A stretch of 64,000 nt of DNA from Bacillus haynesii (GTDB taxonomy: Bacteria > Bacillota > Bacilli > Bacillales > Bacillaceae), in assembly GCF_001969855.1 (NCBI RefSeq), contig NZ_MRBL01000001.1, positions 248,001 to 312,000 of the forward strand, given 5' to 3'. Position 1 is the stretch's first letter. Each line of letters opens with the position of its first letter. Below are positions 8,722 to 18,392 of this stretch, in pieces. The position numbers were made by a program, and so were the translations under genes. The notes beneath the pieces are model-generated. The model was not told the DNA's origin and did not search any database. It saw only the letters and a list, made by a program, of their open reading frames with translations.

Positions 8722-10641
8722 TTACTCGCTGGCTTTTTCTTTTCCGTAATGATATTTTGATGGATCAACAGGCTTGAAGTCTGAAATCTCGTGGAACCTT
8801 AACAGATCTTTATAGAGTACTTGGTCGGACAGATCCAGCTGTTCGGACACCTGCGATTTCAGGTTTTCCGTTTCCTGGTTGCCCTTGATCTCTTTTCCTG
8901 TCTTTGTATCGTATACGGTCGTATCAATCATCGTGTACTTCGGCGTTACATAGTTTCCATTTCTGAAAGCCACGGTTTGGTCGTGGTCTTTAGAAAAGAG
9001 GTCTGTACCAAAGTTGATGTATTTTTTGCTGTCAATACCTTGCAGGTGAAGAAGTGTCGGCATGACATCCATTTCACCGCCATACGTATGATTGACTCCG
9101 CCTTTTTTGCCTGGAACGCGGATCATCAGCGGTACACGCTGATTCATCGCATTTTGATACGGTGTAATCTCTTTACCTAATACTTCCTTCATCGCACGGT
9201 TGTGATTCTCTGAGATTCCGTTGTGGTCACCATAGATCACGATAACCGAATCATCATATAATCCCGATTTTTTCAGCTCTTTAAAGAAATCTTCGAGCGC
9301 TTCGTCAAGATAGCGCGCCGTCTGGAAGTACCCGTCTACCGTTTTATCTCCCGTCGTTCCCTTTTCAAGGGTGGCATCCTCTTCATCCAAAATGAACGGA
9401 TAGTGGTTGGTCAACGAGATTAAATGGGCATAGAACGGCTGTTTGAGCGATTTCAGCTTCGGAATTGATTCTTCAAAGAACGGCTTGTCTTTCAAGCCAA
9501 GGTTGACGAGATTCTCCTCTGACATATCATATGTGCTGGCATCGAAGAATTTGTCATAGCCAATTTGTTTATACACCTGGTCGCGGTTCCAGAATGACTT
9601 GTAGTCCCCGTGCATCACGGCGCTTGTGTAGCCTTCTTTTTGGTTCAGAATCGCCGGCAGGGACTGGTACGTATTTTGCCCTTTTGTTACAAATGCACTG
9701 CCTTCAGGAAGTCCGTAAAGGCTGTTGTCCATCATCAATTCGGCATCCGCGGTTTTACCTTGGCCGGTCTGATGGAAAAAGTTATCGAAATACATCATGT
9801 CATCCTGGCCGTGTGCCAGCTTGTTCAAGAACGGTGTGACTTCTTTTCCGTTCAGCTTATAATCGATCAAAAACGTCTGGAAGCTTTCCAAATGAATCTT
9901 GATGATGTTCTTTCCTTTTGCTGCACCGAAATACTCGTCATTCGGTTTTGCATAATGCGAATTTGTATAGTTGATGACGCTCGTCAGGTCGTCGCTGCTC
10001 GCGTATGCCTTTTGGCTCGCGTTTTGGGCGGCCTGGACACCATCATAGATCATGTAATTGTAAGGCCCCAAATACTTGACGATGTAATTTCGGTCAAATG
10101 TTCTTGTCAAAAGCTCCGGACGGTCGGTCTCAGCAACTGCAAGGTTGATGAAAAACAGAACTACTCCGCCGAGAACAACGGTTGCAGCCCATCTTTTTTT
10201 CAGTTGTGCCGCCTTCAGTTCAGGCAGCTTCACACATAAGGCAATCAGAATGATCAAATCTACGAAATAGATGATGTCATGAAATGCCATGATGTCAAAA
10301 ACACCATCCGACATATTGCCGAGGTTTCCGGCTTGTTTTAAGTTGGCAAACGTCAAGAAGTCATCAAAGAAACGGTAAAACAGGACATTTGCATATAAAG
10401 CAAACGTCATCACAGCATCAATGATGATGATCCATATCGCCGACCGGCGGCCTTTTGCAAACAAAGCCAAACCGAGTGCAGCAATCGTGAAGCTCAATGG
10501 GTTGATAAACAGCAGCATGTGCTGCGTAGACCCTTTCACACCCAAATTAAACTCTAAAAAGTAGGAAGCATAGGTTTTAGCCCATACAAAAACAACAGCT
10601 AATACAAAAAAGCTTAGCTTATGAGAAAATATTTTTTTCAT
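8722..10641 (-). CDS. Lipoteichoic acid synthase family protein (LtaS/YfnI type)
   Basis: 639 residues. Five N-terminal membrane helices (residues 1-170) are followed by an extracellular sulfatase-like domain. The catalytic threonine lies in FFHQTGQGKTADAE; metal-binding motifs include ESFQTFLID, GDHNGISENH and YGGEMDVMPT. A signal-peptidase-like site (KAYA|SSDD) follows the last helix, as in LtaS proteins that are cut and released. The enzyme polymerises glycerol phosphate from phosphatidylglycerol onto the lipid anchor. Bacillus has several paralogs (LtaS, YfnI, YqgS, YvgJ); length and N-terminus suggest LtaS/YfnI, but they cannot be separated by eye. Confidence 0.92.
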   Translation of the reverse strand: MKKIFSHKLSFFVLAVVFVWAKTYASYFLEFNLGVKGSTQHMLLFINPLSFTIAALGLALFAKGRRSAIWIIIIDAVMTFALYANVLFYRFFDDFLTFANLKQAGNLGNMSDGVFDIMAFHDIIYFVDLIILIALCVKLPELKAAQLKKRWAATVVLGGVVLFFINLAVAETDRPELLTRTFDRNYIVKYLGPYNYMIYDGVQAAQNASQKAYASSDDLTSVINYTNSHYAKPNDEYFGAAKGKNIIKIHLESFQTFLIDYKLNGKEVTPFLNKLAHGQDDMMYFDNFFHQTGQGKTADAELMMDNSLYGLPEGSAFVTKGQNTYQSLPAILNQKEGYTSAVMHGDYKSFWNRDQVYKQIGYDKFFDASTYDMSEENLVNLGLKDKPFFEESIPKLKSLKQPFYAHLISLTNHYPFILDEEDATLEKGTTGDKTVDGYFQTARYLDEALEDFFKELKKSGLYDDSVIVIYGDHNGISENHNRAMKEVLGKEITPYQNAMNQRVPLMIRVPGKKGGVNHTYGGEMDVMPTLLHLQGIDSKKYINFGTDLFSKDHDQTVAFRNGNYVTPKYTMIDTTVYDTKTGKEIKGNQETENLKSQVSEQLDLSDQVLYKDLLRFHEISDFKPVDPSKYHYGKEKASE

Positions 10642-10879
10642 GATAACCTCTACCTTTTTAAACTTTTTTCAGACCGCTTTCTGTTTCAGTCAATGAAGCG
10701 TGAGGAAACGATAATATATCATTCTACTAAAAGTCTCGGCGGTTTTACAAGCACGGCCATGGTGAAATCCCCCGGCTTCCCTCACTCAAACAGTCCACGC
10801 CTGCGAAAAAAAATTTCCGCATGTAAGACAACGGCCTCTAATTAAGACGAATGAATTTCCCCAAAGGTTTCAAATATTT

Positions 10880-11463
10880 TCATTCACCGCTAAAATTGCT
10901 CTTTCCCGGATGATTAAATTCTTTATGAAATTCATTTAAATAAGCTTTTCTTTGCGCTTCTGTAAACTGACCGATCCAGTCCTCCGTCATATACGGCAGG
11001 ACGTATAACTCGACCGCTTGATAAAATGCCGGCTCAGGCAGAATGTTGTACGTCGGAATCCTCATCATGCCGTTCCCGCATGTCTCTATCAGTATATCCA
11101 TAAAGAAAATGCCTTTCGGGCTGTAGCGGTGCTGCGCCATTTTAAGGCTCTTGATGTCCTTGATCAACACGGATTTCTTTCCTGAGAGCAGCCGCCCGTC
11201 TTCTCCCTCGATCATGCTGAAGATGATGTTTCCTTTTTTCGTGAAGGCCGGAAAAACCGTTAGAGAGGGAGGTCATCAAACCATAGATGATCCCGAAAAG
11301 TCCGACTGCTAGGTACAGCAATGAATATTTCGATTCGAGTTTTATCGCTTCATAAAAGAGCCATACGCCAACCACCCCAAGACCCGCAGTCCCTGCAAAA
11401 ACCCCATACTCTAAAGAACATTCGGCTTTTCACATCAATTGTCTGTTTTTTTCCCTGTTCCAA
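10880..11463 (-). pseudogene. Membrane protein gene (DUF5381/YfjD-like) with two frameshifts
   Basis: A TTG start (11461-11463) behind AAAGGAGG opens a frame reading MEQGKKQTIDVKSRMFFRVW, then two shifts are needed to continue: ...FAGTAGLGVVGVWLFYEAIK..., then ...SNGFPAFTKKGNIIFSMIEG... to the stop at 10880. Both shifts fall on A5 runs (plus-strand 11397-11401 and 11252-11256), and removing one base from each gives a continuous frame of about 193 codons. Two membrane spans precede a soluble C-terminal half. The resemblance to YfjD (DUF5381) is from memory. Either a fresh pseudogene or homopolymer sequencing errors. Confidence 0.75.
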
Positions 11464-11640
11464 GAATAATAGGCCTCCTTTACTTCAGCAAGCGGATTTC
11501 GCCATAAATGATATTCATGCCACGATCTGCCTTACCACAGAAATCAGTTCCTGCATAAAACTCGCAGTGTGAGGAAGATGGCGTATTTGTGCAATTATTT
11601 ATCAGCAGATGATCCGTCCTAATCAGACCCGATGAATACA

Positions 11641-11671
11641 AAAAGGCTCCCGGCCATCTGCCGGCAGCCTT
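11641..11671 (-). terminator. Terminator of yxkD
   Basis: On the minus strand GGCTGCCGGC ... GCCGGGAGCC is followed by TTTTTGT. Confidence 0.8.
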
Positions 11672-11674
11672 CCC

Positions 11675-12511
11675 CTATTTTGAAATATCAACAAATCCTT
11701 CGCCGAATACATCCCTGACATCATGGATGATGACAAATGCTTTTTTATCTGTGCTTCTAATAATTTTCTTCAGCATGGACAGCTCTTGTTTATTAATGAC
11801 AATGTATAATATTTCTTTGGAGTCGCCCGTATAGTGTCCGCGTCCCGATAATATCGTGACGCCGCGGTCCATCAGGGTATTGACCTGCGCTGCGATCTCG
11901 TTTTTATGCTCGGAAATGATCGTGATCGCTTTTTTCGTGTTGAGCCCTTCGATAATGAAGTCCATGACCTTCGTGGCGATGTACAGCATGACAATCGTAA
12001 ACATCAGCTTTTCAGCTCCGATGATAAAGTAGGAACTGAACACGACAACTAAATCGATCATCAGCAAGGCATAGCTGATGTTCCAGTCAAAATATTTATT
12101 GGCGATTCTCGCGAGAATCGCAGACCCGGCAGTGGTTCCGCCGACACGGATGATCATGCCGATGCCCACGCCGGCAAATACCCCGGCAAAGATCGTGCTG
12201 ATGATCACTTCATCAGCCGGCACCGTCCAATTCTCGGTGACGTGCAGAAAGAATGAATTGGCCACGACCGCAATAATCGTGTAAATCGTCGTTTTTTTAT
12301 CCAAAAAGCGATAGCCGATAATCAGCAGAATGCCGTTCAGCACAAAGTTTGTGATGCCCGGAGACCATTCAAAAACGTAGTATAAAATCAGCGTGATCCC
12401 CGTGACGCCGCCTTCTCCCAAGTCATTCGGGATGGCGAACAGATTCACGGCTAACGCAAAGAAAAACGCGCCTATAATAATTAGTATCATATCCATTGCT
12501 TTCTTTTTCAT
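11675..12511 (-). CDS. yxkD: YitT-family membrane protein YxkD
   Basis: 278 residues. Five to six membrane helices (DUF161, about 1-195) followed by a cytoplasmic DUF2179 domain (about 200-275, TKKAITIISEHKNEIAAQVN region). The family is named from B. subtilis YitT/YxkD/YpjC/YqfU/YvjA; transport activity is presumed but unproven. The ATG at 12511 follows GAAGGGGA. A longer open frame upstream runs through the riboswitch and is not the gene start. Placement directly behind a ykkC/yxkD (guanidine-I) leader identifies it as the gene the motif was partly named after, and suggests a role in the response to guanidine. Confidence 0.88.
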   Translation of the reverse strand: MKKKAMDMILIIIGAFFFALAVNLFAIPNDLGEGGVTGITLILYYVFEWSPGITNFVLNGILLIIGYRFLDKKTTIYTIIAVVANSFFLHVTENWTVPADEVIISTIFAGVFAGVGIGMIIRVGGTTAGSAILARIANKYFDWNISYALLMIDLVVVFSSYFIIGAEKLMFTIVMLYIATKVMDFIIEGLNTKKAITIISEHKNEIAAQVNTLMDRGVTILSGRGHYTGDSKEILYIVINKQELSMLKKIIRSTDKKAFVIIHDVRDVFGEGFVDISK

Positions 12512-12553
12512 AACTGCATCCCCTTCCTTTATCCGTATTCGTTTTCCAGTAAA

Positions 12554-12610
12554 ATTAAAAAAGCCCCGGAGAGAAGCTCTTTGATCAAGAGCAAAAACTC
12601 CTGGGCTTTT
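12554..12610 (-). terminator. Riboswitch-controlled terminator before yxkD
   Basis: On the minus strand AAAGCCCAGGAG pairs with CTCTCCGGGGCTTT across a short loop and runs into T6. It shares the GATAAAAGCCC end of the guanidine aptamer, so ligand binding and the terminator stem are mutually exclusive. Confidence 0.8.
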
Positions 12611-12693
12611 ATCCCACCGTGTCATAGCGATAACGTCGCTATGTGTTTTCTCTCGGACCAGACCAGCGCGGGACGCACTGCGGAACCCTAGAA
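12590..12693 (-). ncRNA. Guanidine-I riboswitch (ykkC/yxkD leader)
   Basis: Reverse-strand signature blocks in the correct order: CTAGGGTTCCGCA, CTGGTCCGAGAGAAAACACA, a short stem, then ACACGGTGGGATAAAAGCCC. These are the conserved ykkC subtype 1 elements known to bind guanidinium. It lies just upstream of yxkD, with an expression-platform terminator. Guanidine should lift termination. Confidence 0.93.
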
Positions 12694-12871
12694 AACCACC
12701 TTTTCTCTGCTATCAATTTGTCATCTTCAAGCATTATAAGTGAAATTTTGGGGTCTATCAACCCCTTTATCAGCCTGAAAGATTTGTTTTTTTGTAAAAT
12801 AGCTTCCATCTGTCAGCGATAAAACCGTTCTATAATAATAGATATACGTGTTTTGCCTGGGAGGCGCTCTT

Positions 12872-13312
12872 ATGAACAAACAAAAACGGCAATGGCTCAT
12901 CAAGCAGACCATTCTCGAACATCCGGTGGAAAATCAGGAACAGCTGGCAGCCCTGCTGGAAAAACGCGGCATCACCGTTTCGCAGTCTACCATTTCCCGC
13001 GATATTAAAGACATGTATCTTGTGAAACAGCCCGGTGAAAACGGAAAACTTGTCTACACGACAAATGCTTCTTTATCCGTCAATCCTTCCAAAATATTAA
13101 AAGATAAAATCTCTGATGTTGTCCTGCATGTGCATCGGACGGACAACTTGATCATTATTAAAACCATGCCCGGCAACGCCCATGCCATCGGCGTCCTTCT
13201 TGATAAGCTCGGAAGCCCGGAAATGCTGGGCTGTATATGCGGGAACGATACATGCCTTGTGATTTCCCAGTCACCTGAGGCAGCCCAATCATTTTGTAAC
13301 CATTTATGCTGA
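12872..13312 (+). CDS. argR: Arginine repressor family protein of the arc locus
   Basis: 146 residues from ATG 12872 (ribosome site GGGAGG 12859-12864). Residues 1-70 are the winged helix (QSTISRDIKDMYLVK, the ArgR recognition helix). The C-terminal half is the hexamerisation and arginine-binding domain (GNAHAIGVLLDKL, GCICGNDTCLVI, with the GT/ND-type ligand motif). ArgR proteins repress arginine synthesis and, in B. licheniformis, activate arcABDC. Its position directly upstream of arcA suggests a dedicated copy in addition to the housekeeping AhrC/ArgR; that second copy lies outside this window. Confidence 0.88.
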   Translation: MNKQKRQWLIKQTILEHPVENQEQLAALLEKRGITVSQSTISRDIKDMYLVKQPGENGKLVYTTNASLSVNPSKILKDKISDVVLHVHRTDNLIIIKTMPGNAHAIGVLLDKLGSPEMLGCICGNDTCLVISQSPEAAQSFCNHLC

Positions 13313-13340
13313 TCCGGCCGTCCGGATCAGCTTTTTTTTG
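13308..13340 (+). terminator. Terminator of argR
   Basis: GCTGATCCGG (13308-13317) and CCGGATCAGC (13322-13331) form a 10-base-pair stem overlapping the stop codon, followed by T8. Confidence 0.92.
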
Positions 13341-13474
13341 CACTCAAAAAAATTTTTTTCAAAAATTCCCGTTAAAAATATACACGTTTTATACGTTCTA
13401 TTCTCTGCTCCGACAGGAACTCATTTTCCATTTATCATAATTATTCACTTTTGTTTTTGCTTCATCAAAAAACA

Positions 13475-13490
13475 TGTGAAATATATCACT
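13475..13490 (+). promoter_or_regulatory. CRP/FNR-type box, probable ArcR site
   Basis: TGTGAAATATATCACT matches the TGTGA-N6-TCACA dyad used by Crp/Fnr proteins. The last gene of the operon encodes ArcR of this family, which is known to activate arcABDC in B. licheniformis. Confidence 0.85.
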
Positions 13491-13497
13491 TTTCCGT

Positions 13498-13511
13498 TGT
13501 TATCGCTTTCA
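13498..13511 (-). promoter_or_regulatory. cre site (CcpA) before arcA
   Basis: The reverse strand reads TGAAAGCGATAACA, a full match to the TGWAANCGNTNWCA consensus. It begins 8 bases after the ArcR box, so CcpA should block activation when glucose is present. Confidence 0.75.
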
Positions 13512-13572
13512 CATCACGCTTTTTCTTCCTGTTTTAAGCTGTACATGTAACAAAAAGAGCTTAGGAGGCGGG

Positions 13573-14814
13573 ATGATCATGACAACACCTATACACGTTT
13601 ACTCAGAAATCGGCCCTTTGAAATCCGTCATGCTGAAGCGGCCCGGTCGGGAACTGGAAAACCTCACACCCGAATATCTGGAAAGGCTTCTCTTTGACGA
13701 TATTCCCTTTTTGCCAGCGGTGCAAAAAGAGCATGACCAATTTGCAGAAACGTTAAAGAAACAGGGAGTTGAAGTTCTTTATTTAGAAAAGCTGACGGCC
13801 GAAGCTTTAGATGACGCTTTAGTCCGCGAGCAGTTTATCGATGAGCTTTTAACGGAAAGCAAAGCGGATATCAACGGCGCTTACGACAGGCTGAAAGAGT
13901 TCTTGCTCACCTTTGACACCGATTCGATGGTCGAACATGTGATGAGCGGCATTCGAAAAAATGAGCTGGAACGCGAAAAAAAATCGCATCTTCATGAGCT
14001 GATGGAAGACCATTATCCATTTTATCTTGATCCGATGCCAAACCTCTACTTCACAAGAGATCCGGCCGCCGCTATCGGCAGCGGACTGACCATCAACAAA
14101 ATGAAGGAGCCTGCCCGCCGGAGAGAGTCTCTGTTTATGCGCTACATTATCAATCACCACCCGCGTTTTAAAGGACACGAGATTCCGGTTTGGCTCGACC
14201 GTGATTTCAAATTCAATATCGAAGGCGGAGATGAGCTTGTCTTAAATGAAGAAACCGTAGCGATCGGGGTATCAGAACGGACAACGGCTCAGGCGATCGA
14301 GCGTCTTGTCCGGAACTTATTTCAGCGGCAGAGCCGGATTCGCCGTGTACTGGCCGTCGAAATACCGAAGAGCAGAGCCTTTATGCATTTAGATACCGTC
14401 TTCACGATGGTTGACCGAGATCAATTCACGATCCATCCCGCCATCCAGGGGCCTGAAGGAGACATGCGGATCTTCGTTCTTGAAAGAGGAAAAACGGCAG
14501 ACGACATTCATACGACTGAAGAACACAATTTGCTTGAAGTACTGAAGAGAACCCTCGGCCTTTCAGATGTCAACTTGATCTTCTGCGGCGGCGGAGACGA
14601 AATCGCTTCAGCCAGGGAGCAGTGGAATGACGGCTCCAATACACTCGCGATCGCTCCGGGTGTTGTCGTCACCTATGACCGGAATTACATTTCTAACGAA
14701 TGTTTGAGAGAACAGGGCATTAAGGTTATCGAAATCCCGAGCGGGGAACTTTCAAGAGGACGCGGCGGCCCGCGCTGCATGAGCATGCCGCTCTACCGCG
14801 AAGATGTAAAATAG
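13573..14814 (+). CDS. arcA: Arginine deiminase
   Basis: 413 residues, normal length. Hydrolyses arginine to citrulline and ammonia, first step of the ADI pathway. Guanidino-group residues are visible: [10 protein letters not shown] (substrate Asp), [18 protein letters not shown] (catalytic His) and [13 protein letters not shown] with the nucleophilic Cys near the C-terminus. Two in-frame ATGs (13573, 13579) follow AGGAGG at 13563-13568; the second has the better spacing. First gene of arcABDC, 29 bases before arcB. Confidence 0.97.
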   Translation: MIMTTPIHVYSEIGPLKSVMLKRPGRELENLTPEYLERLLFDDIPFLPAVQKEHDQFAETLKKQGVEVLYLEKLTAEALDDALVREQFIDELLTESKADINGAYDRLKEFLLTFDTDSMVEHVMSGIRKNELEREKKSHLHELMEDHYPFYLDPMPNLYFTRDPAAAIGSGLTINKMKEPARRRESLFMRYIINHHPRFKGHEIPVWLDRDFKFNIEGGDELVLNEETVAIGVSERTTAQAIERLVRNLFQRQSRIRRVLAVEIPKSRAFMHLDTVFTMVDRDQFTIHPAIQGPEGDMRIFVLERGKTADDIHTTEEHNLLEVLKRTLGLSDVNLIFCGGGDEIASAREQWNDGSNTLAIAPGVVVTYDRNYISNECLREQGIKVIEIPSGELSRGRGGPRCMSMPLYREDVK

Positions 14815-14843
14815 CCAAACCTAAAGAAAAAGGAGAGAGATCC

Positions 14844-15851
14844 ATGAACCAAATGATTGATTTAAAAGGCAGAAGCTACTTAGCTGAAAAAGACTTTTCA
14901 GAAGAAGAGATCCTTTATTTGCTCGATCTTGCCCAAAAATTAAAAGAGAAAAAAGCACAAGGCATCAGGCATCGCTATTTGGAAGGCAAAAACATCGCTT
15001 TGCTGTTTGAAAAGCCTTCTACAAGAACGCGCTGCGCTTTCACGACAGCCTGTATCGACCTCGGTGCGCATCCCGAATATTTGGGAAAAGACGACATTCA
15101 GCTCGGCAAAAAAGAGTCGATCGAAGACACGGCCAAAGTTCTCGGCCGCATGTTCGACGGAATTGAATTCCGCGGATTTGAACACGAAAAAGTCATGGCG
15201 CTTGCCGAACATTCAGGTGTGCCGGTCTGGAACGGCTTAACGGACTTATGGCATCCGACACAAATGCTGGCCGATTTTATGACTGTAAAAGAACATATCG
15301 GACGCGTCAAGGGAGTCAAACTCACCTATATCGGCGACGGCCGGAACAATGTCGCCAACAGCCTGCTCATCGGCGGCGCCAAAGTCGGCATGGATGTGAG
15401 AATCTGCTCGCCTCAAGAGCTTTTCCCTGACCAGGACATCGTTAAAATGGCAGAAGCATTTGCCGAAGAATCCGGCGGAAAAATCACCGTCACAAGCGAT
15501 ACAGATAAAGCCGTGTCCGGAGCTGACGTTCTGTATACGGACGTCTGGGTATCCATGGGGGAAGAAGACAAGTTTGCTGAAAGGATCAAACTGCTCAAGC
15601 CTTATCAAGTGAATATGGATCTCGTCAAGAAAACAGGAAACGACAACGTCATCTTCCTGCACTGTCTGCCTGCCTTCCACGACATTCATACAACTTACGG
15701 ACAAAATGTTTACGAGCAGCACGGCCTTAAAGAAATGGAAGTGACGGACGAAGTGTTCCGCAGCAAACACTCTAAAGTGTTCGATGAAGCTGAAAACCGC
15801 ATGCACACGATTAAGGCTGTCATGGCAGCGACACTCGGCGATCTTGACTGA
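14844..15851 (+). CDS. arcB: Ornithine carbamoyltransferase, catabolic
   Basis: 335 residues. Carbamoyl phosphate motif STRTR (in [12 protein letters not shown]), ornithine motif HCLPAFHD and FMTVKEH/HPTQ ([10 protein letters not shown]) are intact. In this context it runs in the phosphorolytic direction, turning citrulline into ornithine and carbamoyl phosphate. AAAGGAGAGAG precedes the ATG. Separated from arcD by 53 bases that contain a hairpin. Confidence 0.97.
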   Translation: MNQMIDLKGRSYLAEKDFSEEEILYLLDLAQKLKEKKAQGIRHRYLEGKNIALLFEKPSTRTRCAFTTACIDLGAHPEYLGKDDIQLGKKESIEDTAKVLGRMFDGIEFRGFEHEKVMALAEHSGVPVWNGLTDLWHPTQMLADFMTVKEHIGRVKGVKLTYIGDGRNNVANSLLIGGAKVGMDVRICSPQELFPDQDIVKMAEAFAEESGGKITVTSDTDKAVSGADVLYTDVWVSMGEEDKFAERIKLLKPYQVNMDLVKKTGNDNVIFLHCLPAFHDIHTTYGQNVYEQHGLKEMEVTDEVFRSKHSKVFDEAENRMHTIKAVMAATLGDLD

Positions 15852-15853
15852 CA

Positions 15854-15878
15854 GGAAAAGGGGCTCATTCCCTTTTCC
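15854..15878 (+). terminator. Intercistronic hairpin between arcB and arcD
   Basis: GGAAAAGGG (15854-15862) pairs with CCCTTTTCC (15870-15878). No long T-tract follows; it may be a partial terminator or an mRNA-processing/stability hairpin within the operon. Confidence 0.55.
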
Positions 15879-15904
15879 ATTCTAAACCGAATGAGGTGAC
15901 ATAA

Positions 15905-17311
15905 ATGGCGGAAGAAAAAAAACTAGGCCTGTTTGCGCTCATCGCGCTTGTCATCGGATCGATGATCGGCGGGGGCGCCTTCAACCTTGCAAGCGACATG
16001 GCTTCAGGGGCGGGGGCGGGAGCCATTTTAATCGGCTGGATCATCACCGGAGTCGGCATGATTGCCCTGGCCTTCTCTTTCCAAAACTTGACGACGAAAC
16101 GGCCTGATTTAGACGGCGGTATTTTCACTTATGCACGGGAAGGATTCGGTCATTTCATGGGGTTTAACAGCGGCTGGGGGTACTGGTTCGCAGCCCTTCT
16201 CGGCAATGTCGCATATGGAACGCTGCTGTTCAGCGCAATCGGATATTTCATCCCTGCGTTTGGAGACGGACAAAACGTCGCATCGATTATCGGTGCAAGC
16301 GTGATCCTCTGGTGCGTGCACTTTTTGATCCTCCGCGGTGTTCAGTCCGCTGCCATGATCAACTTGATTACGACCATTTCAAAACTGGTACCGATTTTTG
16401 CTTTCATAATCGCCATTATTTTTGTGTTTCATCTTGATTTATTTACGAACGATTTCTGGGGAAAAGGGCTGTCGCTCGGTTCCATCGGGACACAGGTCAA
16501 GAGCACGATGCTTGTGACCGTCTGGGTGTTTACCGGAATTGAAGGGGCCGTCTTATTTTCAAGCCGGGCCAAGAAATCAAGCGATGTCGGCAAAGCGACT
16601 GTCATTGGCTTGATCAGCGTACTCGTGATTTACGTCATGATTACGATGCTGTCGCTCGGCGTCATGAATCAGCAAAACTTAGCCGGGCTTCCGAACCCTT
16701 CAATGGCTGCGATCATGGAGCACATCGTCGGCAAATGGGGAGCCGTGCTCATCAACTTGGGCTTGATCATTTCCGTATTGGGCGCCTGGCTGGCCTGGAC
16801 ATTATTCGCGGGTGAACTCCCGCTGATCGCGGCACGCGAAGGGGTCTTCCCGAAATGGTTCGGCAAAGAAAATAAAAACGGTGCGCCGACAAATGCGCTG
16901 ACTTTGACAAACGCCATTATCCAGCTGTTTTTGCTGACGTTTCTCATTTCAGATGCGGCCTACCAGTTTGCTTTTTCCCTGGCTTCCTCGGCCATCTTGA
17001 TCCCGTATCTGTTTTCCGGGCTTTATCAGCTTAAATACAGCTGGCTGCACAAAGAGCCTAACCGGGGCAAAAATCTCACCATCGGGATCATCGCAAGCAT
17101 TTACGGCGTCTGGCTCGTATATGCCGCAGGACTCGATTACCTGCTTTTGACCATGATTTTATACGCTCCCGGCATTCTCGTATTCCGGGCTGTCCGCAAA
17201 GGAAAAGAAGGCCCCGTCTTCAATAAAGCCGAGCTTTTGATTGCTGCCCTGATTCTTGTATTGGCTGTCATCGCCGTGATCAGACTGGCTGCGGGAAGCA
17301 TTTCAATTTAA
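15905..17311 (+). CDS. arcD: Arginine/ornithine antiporter
   Basis: 468 residues with about twelve membrane helices, APC superfamily. The N-terminal GSMIGGGAFNLASDMASGAG is the conserved substrate-binding start of ArcD-type exchangers. It brings arginine in and exports ornithine without energy cost. The operon position between arcB and arcC follows the B. licheniformis arcABDC order. Start at ATG 15905 after GAGGTGAC. Confidence 0.96.
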   Translation: MAEEKKLGLFALIALVIGSMIGGGAFNLASDMASGAGAGAILIGWIITGVGMIALAFSFQNLTTKRPDLDGGIFTYAREGFGHFMGFNSGWGYWFAALLGNVAYGTLLFSAIGYFIPAFGDGQNVASIIGASVILWCVHFLILRGVQSAAMINLITTISKLVPIFAFIIAIIFVFHLDLFTNDFWGKGLSLGSIGTQVKSTMLVTVWVFTGIEGAVLFSSRAKKSSDVGKATVIGLISVLVIYVMITMLSLGVMNQQNLAGLPNPSMAAIMEHIVGKWGAVLINLGLIISVLGAWLAWTLFAGELPLIAAREGVFPKWFGKENKNGAPTNALTLTNAIIQLFLLTFLISDAAYQFAFSLASSAILIPYLFSGLYQLKYSWLHKEPNRGKNLTIGIIASIYGVWLVYAAGLDYLLLTMILYAPGILVFRAVRKGKEGPVFNKAELLIAALILVLAVIAVIRLAAGSISI

Positions 17312-17332
17312 CAAAACAGAGGTGATTATCAA

Positions 17333-18283
17333 ATGAAAAAAAGAAAAATTGTCGTCGCACTTGGCGGTAATGCCATCCAAACCGGAGATGCCAGCGCAGA
17401 AGCGCAAAAGCGCGCGCTTGAAGAAACGGCCATGTATTTGGCGGATATGATCGACAGCGGCGCTGAATTAATCATCACGCACGGAAACGGCCCGCAGGTC
17501 GGAAACCTGATGATTCAGCAAAAGGAGGCGGATTCTCCGAAAACACCGGCCATGCCGCTTGAAACTTGTGTTTCGATGACCCAGGGAATGATCGGCTATT
17601 GGCTGCAAAATGCCCTTGACCGGGCGCTTTATGCGAAAGGAAAAGGCGGACATGCGGCAACCGTCATCACCCGTGTTGCCGTCCGAGGCGATGATGAAGC
17701 ATTCCGCAACCCGACAAAGCCGATCGGTCCGTTTTACAGCGAAGCGGAAGCGAAGGAACTGATGAACAACCGGAACGGCGGCCTCGTTTTTAAAGAAGAC
17801 GCCGGAAGAGGCTGGCGCCGCGTCGTACCGTCTCCGGCTCCGGTATCGATCCTTGAACACGATGTGATCAATGACCTTGTTGAACACGGACATATCGTCA
17901 TTGCGGCCGGCGGCGGAGGCGTTCCCGTCATCGAAAACGGCGATGCCGTCTCCGGTATTGACGCCGTCATCGACAAAGACTTTGCCGCCTGCAAACTCGC
18001 GGAACTTGTGCAGGCTGACGAACTGGTCATTCTAACAGGTGTCGACTATGTTGCCGTCGATTATTTAAAGTCGACAGAACGCGCGCTAAAACGCGTCACC
18101 ACCGAAGAACTGAAAGGTTATATAAAAGAAAAGCAATTTGCAGAAGGAAGCATGCTGCCAAAAGTCAAAGCAGCCATTCAGTTTGCTGAAGCCAAAAAAG
18201 GCAACAAAACCGTCATCACATCCCTGAAATCAGCCAAAGACGCTCTTCAAGGAAATGCCGGCACGATTGTCGTCCAAGCCTAA
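17333..18283 (+). CDS. arcC: Carbamate kinase
   Basis: 316 residues. Amino-acid-kinase fold with [30 protein letters not shown] and [12 protein letters not shown] motifs intact. Transfers phosphate from carbamoyl phosphate to ADP, giving the ATP yield of the ADI pathway plus ammonia and CO2. 21 bases after arcD with AGAGGTG as ribosome site. Confidence 0.97.
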   Translation: MKKRKIVVALGGNAIQTGDASAEAQKRALEETAMYLADMIDSGAELIITHGNGPQVGNLMIQQKEADSPKTPAMPLETCVSMTQGMIGYWLQNALDRALYAKGKGGHAATVITRVAVRGDDEAFRNPTKPIGPFYSEAEAKELMNNRNGGLVFKEDAGRGWRRVVPSPAPVSILEHDVINDLVEHGHIVIAAGGGGVPVIENGDAVSGIDAVIDKDFAACKLAELVQADELVILTGVDYVAVDYLKSTERALKRVTTEELKGYIKEKQFAEGSMLPKVKAAIQFAEAKKGNKTVITSLKSAKDALQGNAGTIVVQA

Positions 18284-18285
18284 AA

Positions 18286-18322
18286 GCAAAAGGAAGGGCT
18301 CAGGGAGGGTTCTTCCTTTTGC
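18286..18322 (+). terminator. Hairpin between arcC and arcR
   Basis: CAAAAGGAAG and CTTCCTTTTG pair across a 15-base loop right after the arcC stop; the T-rich part of the stem is inside the hairpin. Likely a leaky terminator that lowers arcR expression relative to the enzymes. Confidence 0.6.
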
Positions 18323-18392
18323 CAATCGTCAAAAACAAGTAAAATTTAAAGTATATAGCCGCAACATAAGAAAATCGATAAGGGTGGTCCAT

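Larger units (their letters stand above)
13420..13572 (+). promoter_or_regulatory. arcA regulatory region with an ArgR-box candidate
   Basis: Between argR and arcA the DNA is AT-rich. The reverse of 13431-13448 (GTGAATAATTATGATAAA) resembles a Bacillus ARG box (an 18-base AT-rich palindrome with TGAAT). Downstream of it lie an ArcR box and a cre site (listed separately). A -10 box could not be placed with confidence. Together these fit an operon induced by arginine and low oxygen and repressed by glucose. Confidence 0.55.

Noticed and set aside
9610-10239. 209-codon plus-strand frame opposite the LTA synthase gene
   Set aside because: Antisense shadow of a well-recognised gene; no ribosome site and no family-like pattern.
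12512-12625. Upstream extension of yxkD to a 316-residue protein
   Set aside because: The added codons are the guanidine riboswitch and its terminator; a proper ribosome site precedes ATG 12511.
15246-15806. 186-codon minus-strand frame opposite arcB
   Set aside because: Antisense shadow of arcB, which is full length with all motifs.
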